Assembly (NCBI GenBank): GCA_022419385.1
Contig: JAJUBI010000001.1
Span: 5,580,001-5,644,000, forward strand
Direction: 5' to 3'
Length of the DNA: 64,000 bases
From: Paraconiothyrium sp. Pb-2020
Lineage: Eukaryota > Ascomycota > Dothideomycetes > Pleosporales > Didymosphaeriaceae
A program made the position numbers and the translations under genes. Within the stretch, counting starts at the first letter, position 1. The number at the start of each line of letters is the position of its first letter. A model generated the notes under the pieces. It did no database searches, was not told the origin of the DNA, and worked only from the letters and a program-made list of their open reading frames with translations. This document shows positions 10,621 through 24,182 of the stretch, in pieces.

Positions 10621-13600
10621 CGGAGTCAAGACTTGCATCACTATAGACCCCAACCTCTCCGTCAATTCCAAGATCATCCGCATTAACAGTTAATGTTAAG
10701 CGCAAGCCCTATCGAACGTGATCGCACGCCTGTACAAACACGGCGTAAGGCTCTGAGATGTCGTGTTCTCAGGCCGAGCAACCACGGTGGTACCTCGGCC
10801 TACCACGAAGTTGCGCCCACGCTTGCCATGGTCGGCCGAGGTGCAAGCATGGTCGGGTGAACTACAGATGTGGAAAGGGTCAAGTGCAACCTCGACCTCA
10901 TAAGATCACAGAAGCTTACGCTGCTCAACGGATGTGCTAATGGCGAATCTGACCTCGGAAACATAATGTGAAACAGGCTGTCTTGAAGAGAGAATACGGC
11001 AAGGTATAGGTTCTCAACCTACTCTAGGTACCAACCAATACTCGTCAGCGCACCTTATCGTGTGCCGATGCGAAGGACCCGGGAGCAACATGAGCGTATG
11101 CAAACTCGTTTTTCTCTGGAGTGACAAGTCTCAGCGGAATGACATCCCGTACCACCCATCACATCTCGTACTGCTCGGTTCCACACAGCCACCTATTCTT
11201 AGCACCTACGCTCCGATCCCGACGGCCCCCACGGCGCGTTTTCTGCCCCCAGCGGCCACCTCATTGGCGATTGCTTGACCAAACTTGTGCATCTCCGACG
11301 TCTCCAGCGAAGTGTCAGCTTCGCGTTGCCTGTTCCGACAAGGTGGTTCGGATGACGCCGAGGAACCGAGCAGAGCGTCGTGTAAGATGCGGATAGATAT
11401 GTAGCACATGTGCATGCGGGTGCCTGGAGGTGAAGTGATGTCAGCGCAGACCAGTCTGTGGAATGGTTGGTGAGGGAGGATTGACTGTTTCTGGAAGGTC
11501 CGCCAAGGGCGTATTCGGTTCCTAGTGGAGACCATGCGAGATGGATTTGGGAAGGATCGCAGATGCAACTGCTCGTGTAGACGGTCGGTGCTATGTCGGC
11601 TAGCTCCTGGCAATGCACCAATCCCTTGGTTCTTTTGGAGTAGAAGACGTGCACAACGTTATGGCAGCTGGGTTGCGGGTATGCTTCTCATTGGGCAATG
11701 CTACTAGATGCCTGCCATACAGCTGAAAACAACGACCAGAGAGAACAGCGACAACAAGGCAGGAAGTGCGGTCGTGGGAAGTTATTTCGGGCTCTCCGAT
11801 GGTCAAGCAGATAAGTCTAGTCCTCGGAGACTTGCTAGTAAGACACGTTTTGTTACGTCCTATACAGAGCTGCGTCATCAATTGTAGCACCGGCATCGCC
11901 GTAATGCCTAGAAAACCGGTCAACTAGAACCATGATATACACTCACTTGCAGACCGGCTTGGAGTCTTTTGGTTGGTAAAATAAGCTTTGGAAACAGTCT
12001 ACAGCTACAGAAGAGAAACTTTGCAAGGGGTGGTGAGTGTCAGGATGACCAAACTTGCGGAATTTGAGCCCTGTCAAGCTACACTACTCGATGCTACCAA
12101 GCCCCAAAATATAGCCGAACCCATCGCGGGCCATCTACCCAGTCATAGTGCCTTATCGTGAAAGTGCAAGTCGTCGTGGTTCGTAGTGTCGCGTCAGGCG
12201 GTGGCAGTGCTCAACACTACGATATCCCAACATAGCCACTCTCGAGAGTTCCCTGAAAGTACGAGTATCGAAGTGTGCCTTGTGAGCTTGTTGATGTTTT
12301 CTTGTGCTCGCAGTTTCCTTGTGCCAACGTAATCCGTTCCAGCTGCCGAATAGGATTAGACAGCCTGACATTGACCACTTCGCAGAGCAGATTTCGACGC
12401 AGGGCTTGCATGAGGTTTCGAGAGCGTGTCTGTCGTTCTGACTATTTGCCGTTCTTTGGACTGTTTGAGGACGTGTTAGGCGTCTGGGCAGCCGATCCAG
12501 AACTGGATGAGGACGGGGTTTGGGGTTGGAAGAACGGGTGGCTCGTATTGCCGTTTGGTGACGGAACGTTGACCACTTGAAGCGGCGTGAAACGGATGGG
12601 AGGCAGAGAATACATTAAGTTTCGGGAGCAGAGAACTGACTGGAGAGTTATAAATGATTGAAAAAAGGTAGAGGATTGGTTCTAATATATGTGTAGGTAG
12701 GAGCACAAATTGGAGCTAGTCGTGATAACAAGGCAACTGTTCTGTGTAAAAACTCCAAGAAGGTGAATGTCGCGAGTATACTTGGACCGTCGCTTTGCTC
12801 GGGTACATGATCCGGGTCAACTAAGAATACTCGTCTTGTCCGTTTCGCGACGTGTCTGGACTTTACGCTAGGGCACCTGATACCGCGTTAACCTGCCGTG
12901 CCTTACGAGAGGTTCACCATAAGGCCATGGAAGAATGGCGAAAATGGCGTATAATTATGAAAGAGGAGTGCCGACCCAGGCGCGTACAAGGTCCGATTGT
13001 GCATAATGCGAGAATTTCAAGCAGCGATTGGCAATACGAGATGCAGGGCGGGCAACGGTGGCATCAGGAGGCGTCTGCAACCCAGCCGTTGCCAATCAGG
13101 AAAGTTTTGAGGCTGCGCGCGGTGAGTCGATCTGAGAGCGGACTTCGTGTCACCACAGCGCTCCTGCTCAGATCTGCTACAGAAGTAGACAAAACACTGG
13201 GACGTTGAGAGAGGGGTATTTTTGGATTTCGTATCGGTACCAGTGCCATTGTTAGCAGTACTGTGTCGGAGGAACAAGCAATTACGACTGCCAAGGAGCC
13301 GCGCAGCTGGCGATACGGGGAAGCCAATCGGCCTTGCAGGTCAACAGACGGTGTCAAACAACAGCGTGGTGCTCCTTGCAGCTTTTCAACGACGACTGTC
13401 GTCAGGTATAGAAAAGCACTGTCGTCATCGGGTCGGGCAGAAGTCGTGATTTTTTTTGCTCGAATTGCTGGCTCCTAAAGCCGCGGTACAGAGAGAGCGG
13501 AAGGATTAGCTAGATGGTGCGCCTAGTATCAATCAGCTGCATCCACCGTCTCCCACCCCGCGCGCTTGCTCCACGCATCGCGCCGCAATGTGGGAACAGC

Positions 13601-14728
13601 AGGTCGGTGGGAATTGATGGGGAGGGCAGGCCGTCAGACATCAATATCGGGGTATGGAGCTTTCTTAGCACGACGGTTTCGCAGCACGTCGGGTGCTCGC
13701 TAGCGTCGATGCGAGCGGACCGGGAAAAGGGCGGCCATGGTCGCTTGGCGGTATCTCCTCCGTAGTCTCTGGAATGTACGTGATTCGAAATTACTCATCT
13801 GGCGGAGTGAAAGCGGTGAGCGTGGGTGGGCCGGCGACATTTATGAGCAAGGTGTCTTGTGTGGTAACGCCAAGGATAACAGAGCTTCTCGAGAACGAGG
13901 TGGTGTCTAGCCCTGTAGGGTTACACGATGGATGCCCCCCAATGCTTCTCACCTCAGATGCTGGAGATAGGACGAAAAACGGAGGTCCCGCCCACGACTG
14001 GCAACTTCCAGCGAAATTGAGTCCTTATATCGCTGACAAACTCGCGGTGGGGACGTCGATATTTGTGCAGACCGCGGGCGCCTTGGCAACGCGGTGCGGC
14101 TCGGATCGCTGAACATCCGCTTCCGGTCACACCTCGTTCTTCGTTCGTTCTGACGTGGCATCACGATGCTGAGCATACCGTCTGTCGATGAGGTCGAGTG
14201 GTAGCAAGGGTGGAAGCAGCTCAGACAAGGTTGCAATTGCCAATTGCGCTGGTGTGCGGGTGGCGTGTGGTGCTTGCTGGGGACAACCTCTCCGCCCTTC
14301 GAGACCGATGCTGCCCCACCGTCTCTATGACCAGGGCCGCGGAGCCGTTGTGATCAACATGACTCACTACGACGAATGCAATGCTTCCCCCACGCGCCTC
14401 AGACTGATGCCCGGAGTCTTCCCGGTGCATTTTTGCACGCCTTATCGCGTTTCGCAAAACGCATCAGACCCTCTTCGGTGCTTCACTAAACGGGATCGAG
14501 CAAAGCGGGTGGACCCATACAACCCTTGGCCTCGGTACGGTACTTTTTCGAGACGGGCACTACTGTGTCCAGCATAGCGTCGTGTCGCGCCTTAACGCCG
14601 ATAGGAAATAATTCTAATACTTCACTTGTGTTCCTGGTGGTGCTTGTCTTCTAACACTCCTTTGTCCCCCAAACGCCCAGAGCGTCCTCTCTGTGGCCCG
14701 CGCAACACCCACTTCTCGCCTGGCCACC
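10621..14728. other. 4.1-kb gene-free stretch
   Basis: No gene is supported. The frames at 12275-12580, 13693-14112 and 14188-14577 have no domain, no convincing leader and no splice continuation. Divergent single copies of the array core occur near 10790-10860. The last 100 bases form the leader of the ABC transporter gene. Confidence 0.5.
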
Positions 14729-17700
14729 ATGGAGAAGGCCGACGTCCCTCTGAGTACTGCGGCGCTGCGCCAAGAGCCAGAAAGCGCTGCCAAAGAAAAA
14801 GAAGCCGACCGTTCTCGTGCCGACAGCGAAAGCATCACCACCATCTCCAGTAGCACCGGCGAGAGGACCGCCAAAACTTCCGACCAGCATGATGCCGGTG
14901 TCAACATCTCGCGCGCCGAGGCCGACTTCGCAGCCTTGAACCGCGAATTCTCCAGGACCAGCCATCTGAGCCGCACAAAGTCTCGTCAGAGTCGCAAAGG
15001 CGGCGCTACCGACGTTGAAAAGGCCGTCGACGAAGAAACCGGCTCCGAAGAGCCATTCGATCTGGAGACTGTGCTCAGGGGCAACCGCGATGAGGAAGAA
15101 AGAGCAGGTATCAAGTCAAAGCGCATCGGTGTGGTCTTTGAAGACCTGACCGTGAGCGGCATTGGTGGCGTCAAGAGTAAGTTTTATGCTGTCGAAACCA
15201 TTCGAGCACAGTAATGCTTTATACTTTGTCAGGTTTTCGTTCTTTATCCGTGTATACCACATCCAGCCAACGCTTTTCTGCGAATGTAATGCATACTAAC
15301 ATGGACTTCCCACAGACTACGTCAAGACCTTCCCCGATGCTTTCGTGTCATTTTTCAACGTTTTTGGCACGATCCAAGGTCTTCTCGGACTCGGCAAAAA
15401 GGGTCGCGAATTCGACATTCTCAAGGACTTCAGGGGTGTCGTGAAGCCAGGCGAGATGTGCCTGGTCCTCGGTCGACCTGGAAGCGGTTGCACGACCTTC
15501 CTCAAAGTGGCTTCCAACCAGCGCTACGGATACACCAAGGTCGATGGAAAAGTTCTGTATGGTCCTTTCGAGAGCGACTTTTTCGAAAAGCGTTACCGCG
15601 GCGAAGCCGTTTATTGTGAGGAAGACGAAAACCATCACCCCACCCTGACCGTTGGACAGACCCTAGATTTCGCGCTCGAGACCAAGATTCCTGGAAAACG
15701 ACCAGCAGGTGTGTCGCGCAAAGATTTCAAGGAACGAGTCATAGACCTGATGCTCAAGATGTTCAACATTGAGCACACCCGGAACACCATTGTCGGCAAC
15801 CCCTTTGTTCGCGGAGTTTCTGGAGGCGAGCGCAAGCGTGTGTCTATCGCTGAGACGATGATCACTGGCGCATCCGTAATCTCGTGGGACAACTCGACTC
15901 GTGGCCTGGACGCCTCTACTGCTGTCGACTACGCTCGATCTCTTAGGGTCCTCACCAACATTTACAAGACCACGACTTTTGTGTCTCTGTACCAAGCATC
16001 CGAAAACATTTATAAGGTGTTCGACAAGGTGCTGGTCATCGATAGTGGACGACAGGTTTACTTCGGTCCTACGAAACATGCTCGTGCTTACTTTGAAGGT
16101 CTCGGATTCTTGGAAAAGCCTCGTCAAACATCGCCGGATTACCTGACTGGATGCACGGATCCATTCGAGCGTGAATACAAGGCTGGGAGAAGCGAGAAAG
16201 ATGTGCCGAGTACACCGGACGCGCTGGCTCAAGCTTACAAGGACTCTCAGATCGCAGCCGACTGTAACGCCGAGATCGCCGCTTATCACGCTCAAATGGC
16301 TGAAGAGAAAGAGGTTCATGATGAGTTCATGACCGCGGTCCAGGAAAGCAAGCGACACGCACCGAAGAAATCCGTTTACTCCATTCCGTTCTACCTGCAA
16401 GTGCAGGCCCTCTTCAAGCGCCAGTTCCTGCTCAAGTGGCAGGATAAGTTCACCCTCGTCACTTCTTGGGCTACCTCTATCATCATTGCTATTGTCATCG
16501 GTACTGTCTGGCTGGACCTTCCCACGACCTCGGACGGCGCTTTCACTCGAGGTGGTGTGCTCTTCATTGCGCTTTTGTTCAACGCCTTCAACGCCTTTTC
16601 CGAACTGCCAGGTGTCATGTTGGGACGACCCATCGTCAACAAACACCGAGCGTTCACCTTCCATCGTCCATCTGCTTTGTGGGTAGCACAGATCGGTGTT
16701 GATCTGCTGTTCTCATCGGCCCAGATCCTGATCTTCAGTATAATCGTCTACTTCATGACCGGACTCGTACGCGACGCTGGTGCTTTCTTCATCTTCGTTC
16801 TCATGATCATTACCGGATATTTGGCTATGACTCTGTTCTTCCGAACCGTCGGTTGCTTGTGTCCTGATTTTGACGTCGCTATCCGTCTGGCTGCTACAAT
16901 TATCACGCTCTTCGTCCTGACGTCGGGCTATATCATTCAGTACCAGTCTGAGCAGGTATGGCTGAGGTGGATATTCTATATCAACGCGCTCGGTCTTGCC
17001 TTCTCGGCTCTTATGATGAATGAGTTTGGCCGGCTTGACTTGACCTGTGCCGGTACCTCTTTGATCCCCAACGGTCCTGGGTACGGCGACATCGACTCTC
17101 AGGTATGCACATTGGCCGGTAGTCAAGCCGGCTCCACCTTCGTGTCCGGCTCTGATTACATCCGTATCGGCTTCTCCTACCTGACGAGCGATCTCTGGCG
17201 GAACTGGGGTATCAGTGTCGTTCTCATTGTTGCATTCTTGACTGCCAACGTGTTCCTCGGAGAATATGTCAAGTGGGGCGCGGGAGGCCGAACTGTGACT
17301 TTCTTCCTCAAGGAAGACAAGGAGCTCAAGGAGCTGAACGAGAAGCTCCAAGCGAAACGCGACAAACGAAACCGTAAAGAGGAAGACACTGATGCGAGCT
17401 CCGGCTTGAAAATTACCTCTAAGGCTGTGCTTACTTGGGAGGATCTCTGCTACGACGTCCCGGTTCCCTCTGGACAATTGCGTCTGTTGAATAACATCTA
17501 TGGATACGTCAAGCCCGGGCAGCTAACGGCGCTCATGGGTGCCTCCGGAGCTGGCAAGACAACACTTTTGGATGTGCTCGCAGCCCGAAAGAATATTGGT
17601 GTCATTGGGGGAGACAAGCTCGTTGACGGCAAAACGCCTGGTGTTGCTTTCCAGAGAGGCACTGCGTATGCAGAGCAACTCGATGTCCATGTAAGCCAAT

Positions 17701-19365
17701 CCTTCTAGGTTCTTGACATTGCGAGCTAATCGATTTTAGGAACCTGCCCAGACTGTTCGCGAGGCTCTTCGCTTCTCGGCAGATCTACGCCAACCTTATG
17801 AAACTCCTCAGGCAGAAAAGTATGCATATGTTGAGGAGGTCATCTCTCTTCTGGAGATGGAGGATATGGCAGACGCTATCATTGGAGACCCGGAGACTGG
17901 TCTTGCCGTCGAACAGCGTAAGCGTGTGACAATCGGTGTCGAACTGGCTGCTAAGCCAGAGCTGCTCTTGTTCTTGGACGAGCCCACTTCAGGCCTAGAT
18001 TCCCAGAGTGCCTTCAACATCGTTCGCTTCCTGCGAAAGCTAGCTGCGGCAGGGCAAGCAATCTTGTGTACGATTCACCAACCGAATTCGGCTCTTTTCG
18101 AAAACTTTGACCGGCTCCTGTTGCTTCAACGCGGAGGCCAATGTGTCTACTTTGGAGATATTGGCAAGGACGCCCACGCGCTTCTCGACTACTTCCACCG
18201 CCATGGTGCAGACTGTCCGCCAGATGCTAATCCTGCCGAGTGGATGCTTGACGCTATAGGCGCTGGCTCGACCCCTCGTCTTGGCAAACACGACTGGGCG
18301 GACGTATGGCGAGATTCAGCCGAATTTGCCCAGACCAAGGAAGAAATCGTTCGCATGAAGAGGACTCGTATCGCCGAGGTTGGAGCTGCGGAGCCCGTAG
18401 AACAGAAGGAGTATGCAACCCCACTGTGGCACCAGATTAAGAAAGTCAACAAGCGTCAAAACCTGGCTTTCTGGAGAACTCCGAACTATGGTTTTACACG
18501 TCTCTTCAACCATGTCATCATTGCATTGTTGACCGGATTGATGTACCTCCAGCTGGATGATAGCAGGTCGTCATTACAGTATAGGGTATTCGTAATTTTC
18601 CAAGTCACCGTGCTACCAGCTTTAATCTTGGCCCAAGTCGAACCGAAGTACGCCGTTTCCCGTATGATTTCCTACCGCGAACAGATGGCCAAGGCTTACA
18701 AGACGTTTCCGTTTGCACTCTCCATGGTTATCGCCGAGATGCCTTACAACGTACTGTGCGCTGTCTGCTTCTTCCTACCGATTTACTACATTCCTGGCTT
18801 GAATCCCGCTTCAGATCGCGCCGGGTACCAATTCCTAATCATCCTCATTACGGAAATCTTCTCCGTTACTCTAGCTCAGGCCCTCGCTGCGCTCACCCCA
18901 ACTCCCTTCATTTCCTCACTCATCAACCCGTTCGTTATCGTCATCTTCGCCCTCTTCTGCGGTGTCACTATTCCAAAGCCACAGATCCCTGGTTTCTGGC
19001 GAGCCTGGCTCTACCAACTCAACCCAATGACTCGTCTCGTTGGCGGTATGATTGTTACGGAGCTCCATGACCGGAAGGTGGAATGCACACCGGTCGAGTT
19101 AAATACCTTCAACGCGCCCCAAGGACAAAGCTGTGGAGACTACATGAGCGACTACTTCAAGAGCGGCGGTCCAGGCTATCTTGTCGATAACGCTACCGAT
19201 CTTTTCCAGTACTGCGCCTACAAGGTCGGCGACCAGTTCTTCGAACCCCTTGGTCTCTCGTTCAGCAACCGCTGGCGCGATCTTGGTATCATGGCGGCCT
19301 TCATTGGCTCTAGTCTCTTCATTCTGTTCATTGCAGCTCGTTATCTCAACTTCAACCGCCGGTGA
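14729..19365 (+). CDS. PDR-type (ABCG) full-size ABC transporter
   Basis: Plasma-membrane ATP-driven efflux pump of the fungal pleiotropic drug resistance family, layout (NBD-TMD)x2. Exons are 14729-15176, 15316-17690 and 17740-19365 (1482 residues, normal for the family). The ATG has a strong context (GCCACCATGG). Splice 1 restores GGVKNYVKTFPDAF; splice 2 restores LDVHEPAQTVREA. NBD1 has the family's usual degenerate Walker A (GRPGSGCTT near residue 202, Cys in place of the catalytic Lys), an intact signature VSGGERKRVS near 316 and Walker B ending SWDNSTRGLDAST. NBD2 has a canonical Walker A (GASGAGKTT near 892), a degenerate signature VEQRKRVTIG near 998 and LFLDEPTSGLDS. Each membrane half shows about six hydrophobic segments. 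The substrate cannot be read from sequence; drugs, plant defence compounds or own metabolites are family possibilities. Confidence 0.97.
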
Positions 19366-20287
19366 GCAATTGCAGATGGAAGAATCGAGGCGTGACTGGA
19401 CTCGAGGTTGCATGCGTTGACTCTTGCCTCGTCGTTTGCGTCAGCGTGCGCAAACCTGCGCCAAAAGTCCCGTATATCCCACGTCCGGTTAGCTAGCAAG
19501 CCGCTGCATCGTCGCTATCGCAGCTTGTCCCTATGGTCAGGCCTCGGTGCATGCACAAGCACAAGCTCTGCTGTCGTTGCACCGAGATCACCCTGCAGTC
19601 TATGACTAGTTGATGGCTACCGCACATATGTATGCGTCTACTACAATGCAGTTCCGTAGTCGCGATTGGTGCAGACCAAAGGGCTTCGTTCTTTATATTT
19701 TGTAATGCGCCATGTAAAGCGCTCTGTTTGAAAAGCTTGTCAAGAGTCTTGTTTAGTTCCACTGCTAGATGTTTTGCTTCAGCGCACGTACTACTACAAA
19801 GTTGACTGTACCACATTGGGCGGCGTTTGTTATCACAGCTATATAGGGAAGATGTCAAGAGACATCCTCCATGCTCCTAAGTAATCAAAATCATATAATT
19901 GCCTATGTATCGCAGTATATACTGTGCCTCCGTGTACTCTTGATGAAGCTGGTGAAACGTGGTGATGAATGATGAACGTAGCTGCATTCAATCCTGAAGT
20001 TGTAGAGAATGCGGACATTGAAATGGAGAGTGAACTCCAGGGAGGCCTGCAAGAGAACAATAGCAGGGCAGTGTGTTCCACATGTTACAGCGCACCTTAA
20101 ATTCTGCATATTTCACACGTCGGCCAAGGATCATAATATATGTCCAGCGCTGGCCGACGCCGGTTTCTCAAGACTTCGTTTCTATAATCTCTGACCTGTC
20201 TGAGAAGACAAATTACGGATCTGCCAACTGATTTTTATCTCCAGCGACAACGCGCACTAAAATATCACTCTGCAAACGCAATTCAAT
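19366..20287. other. Intergenic between ABC transporter and TM protein
   Basis: 3' region of the transporter and 5' region of the next plus-strand gene. No gene is seen. Confidence 0.5.
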
Positions 20288-21682
20288 ATGGCACCGCGAC
20301 ATTGGCATAAACCGTTCCTAAACTGCAGCATGGGTGGACTCCTGACCTCTTCTACGAATATTATAACTGTTACACACACAACCATACGATGGGCAGAATC
20401 ATCTAGCACGCTCAAGCGTGTTGTTTCGCGGAGAGAAGAGCCAGCATCGACCAGATCGCGGATCACGTTACACGTGGCCGGTGAAAGCGATTTCGACTTG
20501 AACCAACAACCTACAGAGACCGACAGTGAACCCAGCAACGAATCCGCCGCTCAACCAACGTCTTCACCGACGCCATTCCTATATGACACTGTGTCAAATT
20601 TGCACGAACTCAACACCCTTACGCATGCTACCTACCAAGAAGGCGATCTGACTTATCCACTCACCCACTACGACTACCACGCCGAAAGACCGACTACTGC
20701 TACTGCCACCCCCGACTACGAGATCAATCCACCCGCATCCTTCGAGAGAATGGAGGGCGGCGAGTTTGAACTGCCAGATATCCCGCTCCCTATACAATAC
20801 GTCATATTCGCATGTCTAGGCCTAGGTGCACTCTGGTCGGTGCTTGTGTGGTTGATCGCCTCGCCACCTTCACCACCAAGGAAAGAGAAACACAAGAAGA
20901 CGACAAGCAGGAAGAAGGTCGGCAGACACACATGGTGGAAATTCATATGGGGACGTCAGCATGTGGTACGGCAGAGGCCCGTGACAATGCCCTCCACGTA
21001 CGCACCTCTACCATCAGGTTCTTCGGCCGGCACGACTTCAAGCAGCACAAGTGAAGGCACGCCTACGACCGCCACGACCACCGCAACACCAGAGCGCACA
21101 ATCAGGTCGCCAATCCGTCTACGCAAAATGACCCCTGCCACGAAACAACAAACACCGCCCTCACCATCCCTCCCACCGTGGGAGTCCCTCACTTCACTCC
21201 GCAATGCCGAGTCTGCTACAATCAACCAGCATCAACCCCATGACAGCCTACCACCACCGTCCTCACCAGCGAACTCCTTCCTCCCGCCACCCACCAACCC
21301 CCGCTCAAGCTCCGAATACCTTACCGCGCATCACGCTTACTTCTCGAAGCCTCTGCCGACGCCTCCACCGTCCACAACACCTCGCCCTTGTTCACACGCG
21401 TCGCCATACCCAAGCCGCTCGACCTCGCCTGTCTCAGACCTCGACGCTCTCGAAGCACAAAACGGAGACCCGAGACAGCGCTCCCGCAGCACACGCGGCG
21501 CCCTGCATATTGCGGATGGGGTCGAGAGAACAGGTGAGAAGCTTTGGATGGGCAACTGGGTGGGTGTTGTGGAGGATGGGGTAAATAGAATGGTCGATGC
21601 GGTGGTGAGATGGACGGATGATGATGGGGGTGAGGAGGAGTTGCTGTTGCCGATGGGGAGGAGGGAGGCAGGGGGAGACTGA
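20288..21682 (+). CDS. Single-pass membrane protein, Pro/Ser/Thr-rich, unknown function
   Basis: One uninterrupted frame of 464 residues that I do not recognise. One clear membrane segment lies near residues 171-190 (VIFACLGLGALWSVLVWLIA), followed at once by basic residues (KEKHKKTTSRKKVGR), so the C-terminal part probably faces the cytoplasm. The region after the membrane segment is rich in Pro, Ser and Thr and probably disordered. The last ~80 residues are better ordered (GEKLWMGNWVGVVEDGVNRM, then an acidic DDDGGEEE). There is no N-terminal signal peptide. Support comes from frame length, membrane topology and coding-like composition; no homologue was recalled. Confidence 0.7.
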   Translation: MAPRHWHKPFLNCSMGGLLTSSTNIITVTHTTIRWAESSSTLKRVVSRREEPASTRSRITLHVAGESDFDLNQQPTETDSEPSNESAAQPTSSPTPFLYDTVSNLHELNTLTHATYQEGDLTYPLTHYDYHAERPTTATATPDYEINPPASFERMEGGEFELPDIPLPIQYVIFACLGLGALWSVLVWLIASPPSPPRKEKHKKTTSRKKVGRHTWWKFIWGRQHVVRQRPVTMPSTYAPLPSGSSAGTTSSSTSEGTPTTATTTATPERTIRSPIRLRKMTPATKQQTPPSPSLPPWESLTSLRNAESATINQHQPHDSLPPPSSPANSFLPPPTNPRSSSEYLTAHHAYFSKPLPTPPPSTTPRPCSHASPYPSRSTSPVSDLDALEAQNGDPRQRSRSTRGALHIADGVERTGEKLWMGNWVGVVEDGVNRMVDAVVRWTDDDGGEEELLLPMGRREAGGD

Positions 21683-24182
21683 GATCTGAGGTATGAGGGA
21701 AAATCTGGAGAGGGAGGTGCCTAGTCATGTGTTTGACGGCCGTCTCCGTCTACTTGTGTCACTTACCATGTGACGCCGAAAGATGCGTAGAGTTTTTCTT
21801 TTGGTTTAGGAAGGTCTACTTGCCTTTTCACGTTGTGTCACATGCTACATTTAACTGTGAAACTTACACTAGTCTGCATTAGCGAGGATAGATCTCTATT
21901 GACTGCTCCGCTCGAGAACATATCGCTTACAGTCTCCTTCTTCTTTCGCGTCGTTGAGCATCATAGTTGAAGCGGCCAGGTCGGTTATATGTGGGTTACG
22001 TAACGCTGCATTAATGTGCCACAGTGCGCCCGCCGATGCAATGGACCTTCGAATTTCGCTCACGATGCCATGTTCCGGAACACCCTCTGGACGAAGATTG
22101 TAGTATGCTTGGCGACGAATATCTTTTCACAAGCCGGCTGGTTCGGTTAACAGTCACCATTTTGTCGACTTGCATTGCTTTTGAAGCTCAGGGGACATCC
22201 ATGATCCAACATCCTCGCATATCAAAGCCAATCTCGCGCGGCCTTCCTCAAATCGACTTCAGGGGAATCGACGGGCGGCACATCACCTCTGCCGGCCTCC
22301 ATGGTTCGAATTCCTCCGGCAACGGCACTCCAACTTAGCCCCAGCTCTCAACGTTTCAGCCACGGCACGGTAGCTCTCCCGTGCGCCATGTCTAGCTTTT
22401 CGTACGGGCCGCGAAAGAAGCAAACATAGACTGCACGGCAATAGTCTTGGCAACAACGACAGCATAAAGCAGCGCTGTTGGGAAATTCATTGGAGGCCAT
22501 TGCTGAAGCCAAGCAATGCCACGTGCGGAAAGGGTTGAAGACCAGGGTAAATGTGATGTCGGGCAAACAATATCAACTGTGACTTTGAAAAGGCATCGCG
22601 CAAGGGTGAACGTGGAACGCTGGCACAAGAATCTGTCCTCATGTAGCTGGTGACGTGGCGTTTCCAACGTTGCTTCATGATCGATTCAACGTGCTCTGAA
22701 ATGAGCCAGACTTAGTACTAGTCAGCGACCTTAATCATGTAGTACCCAGCCACAATCTCAGTCAAGAATTTTAAGTCCGTACGGTGACGTGACCTACGCC
22801 AGGCTACACAATGCAGCGCTTAGGAATATGAGTACTCGCGTAGCGATTTAGAGTGTCGCTGCAAGGTATCCGGACATCAGGAGTCGGTGCGACGGAAATT
22901 TGGGCTGAATAGGACCATGCCGTTTCTTCCATGCTCATGATCTACAATAGCCTGCATCATCGGAGTACAGCGACCCTGTTGCTGAGAGTTCCCCCGGGGG
23001 GTTCCAGAGCGACCGAATTCGGCTAATGATGCGGCGGTACCTGCAGAACATTCACCGCTTCTCCGCTGCACAAGCTAGACTGTACTCAACAACGGTTCGG
23101 CTGCGAATCGGGAATGTTGTAACATGAGACGCCATATAGAGCGAGAGTGATTCTGTGGCGATCCTGCACGTATACTGATCGTATGTAGTGCCACCAGAGA
23201 CTGCTGTGGTAGCGAGGCTATTGAAATCCATGTGATATTAATCAGGAGGCTCAGGTCGTTTAGATTGTTGAGATGCAAAACCGAGAAACAAACGTTGCCA
23301 AGACTGCTAAATGAATGAAAAGAGGGAGGATCTCGACCATCCTTCGTATCTGACGTTGAATTACTCTGGGAACCAGACCGGGTCAATGGGTTAGGTATCG
23401 CAGCGAAGGCTTGCTGTAGCTGCGATGGGCTTGATTACCTTTGCAGGATACGATGTGTCACCTTCGACGCGAAGTGTGCTTACTGGCATACCTTGGCGGG
23501 GGAATGCATCATCTCTGCATCATTCGAACGGGCCGGTTGGCATCTTCCGTAAAACTTTGATCAGTATGTATTTCCGAGAGAGGGCAGACGGCTGCGCAAT
23601 CCGTGCATATGCAGTAGCCAGGGTTGAAGATGAGAACTACGTAGGATGGGCGTCAACAAATACCGAGGACACAGTAGCGAGTCTAAAGGCCCGATAGGAA
23701 AACTGCGAGAGCGCATTTAGAAGAATCGATAGGAAGAAGAAGAACCAATATTGATAGTTTGAGTACCAATACACCTGAACATTGCAGTTGGTGATGTTTC
23801 GCGTACGTATGCAAAAGCTGTTATATTGCAAGCGGCTGCCAGATTGTGGCCCATAGTGGTGGGAAGAGGCAGCATTGCCGGTCGCCTGACAAATCGTTGG
23901 CTTCAACCATGGGTATCCCAAGATAACGACTGAACCGATGATTGAGGCCCGCGAACGCGTCGTACAGATGTGCAAGAGAGGAAGAAGGGTGCCGAAGCGT
24001 GGTGTTTCGGCGAATGGCTCACGCTGCAGGTGCGGGTCGGCTTCGGTACTTTGCTTTAGCCACGTTGGGCTAGCGAAGGCATGGCGGAAGGCGCGCCCCG
24101 CCCCCACCAAAAATTTCTCGAGTGAGGGCAAGTGCGATGGAGGGCAGCCAGGTTCCGTAATACATCTACAGACACAACTACC
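21683..24182. other. 2.5-kb intergenic stretch, no gene recognised
   Basis: Frames at 22024-22338, 23425-23697 and 23637-24131 have no recognisable feature. A perfect CCCCCGGGGG palindrome sits at 22991-23000. A B-box-like GGTTCGAATTC near 22306 has no tRNA partner elements. Confidence 0.5.

Noticed and set aside
13693..14112. 139-codon plus-strand frame in the gene-free stretch
   Set aside because: No recognisable domain, leader or splice continuation.
15663..16664. 333-codon antisense frame in the ABC transporter
   Set aside because: Shadow of a well-supported exon with strong domain motifs on the plus strand.
16713..17477. 254-codon antisense frame in the ABC transporter
   Set aside because: Shadow frame; composition follows the opposite coding strand.
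22306..22316. B-box-like GGTTCGAATTC (possible tRNA)
   Set aside because: No matching A box or acceptor stem within tRNA distance.
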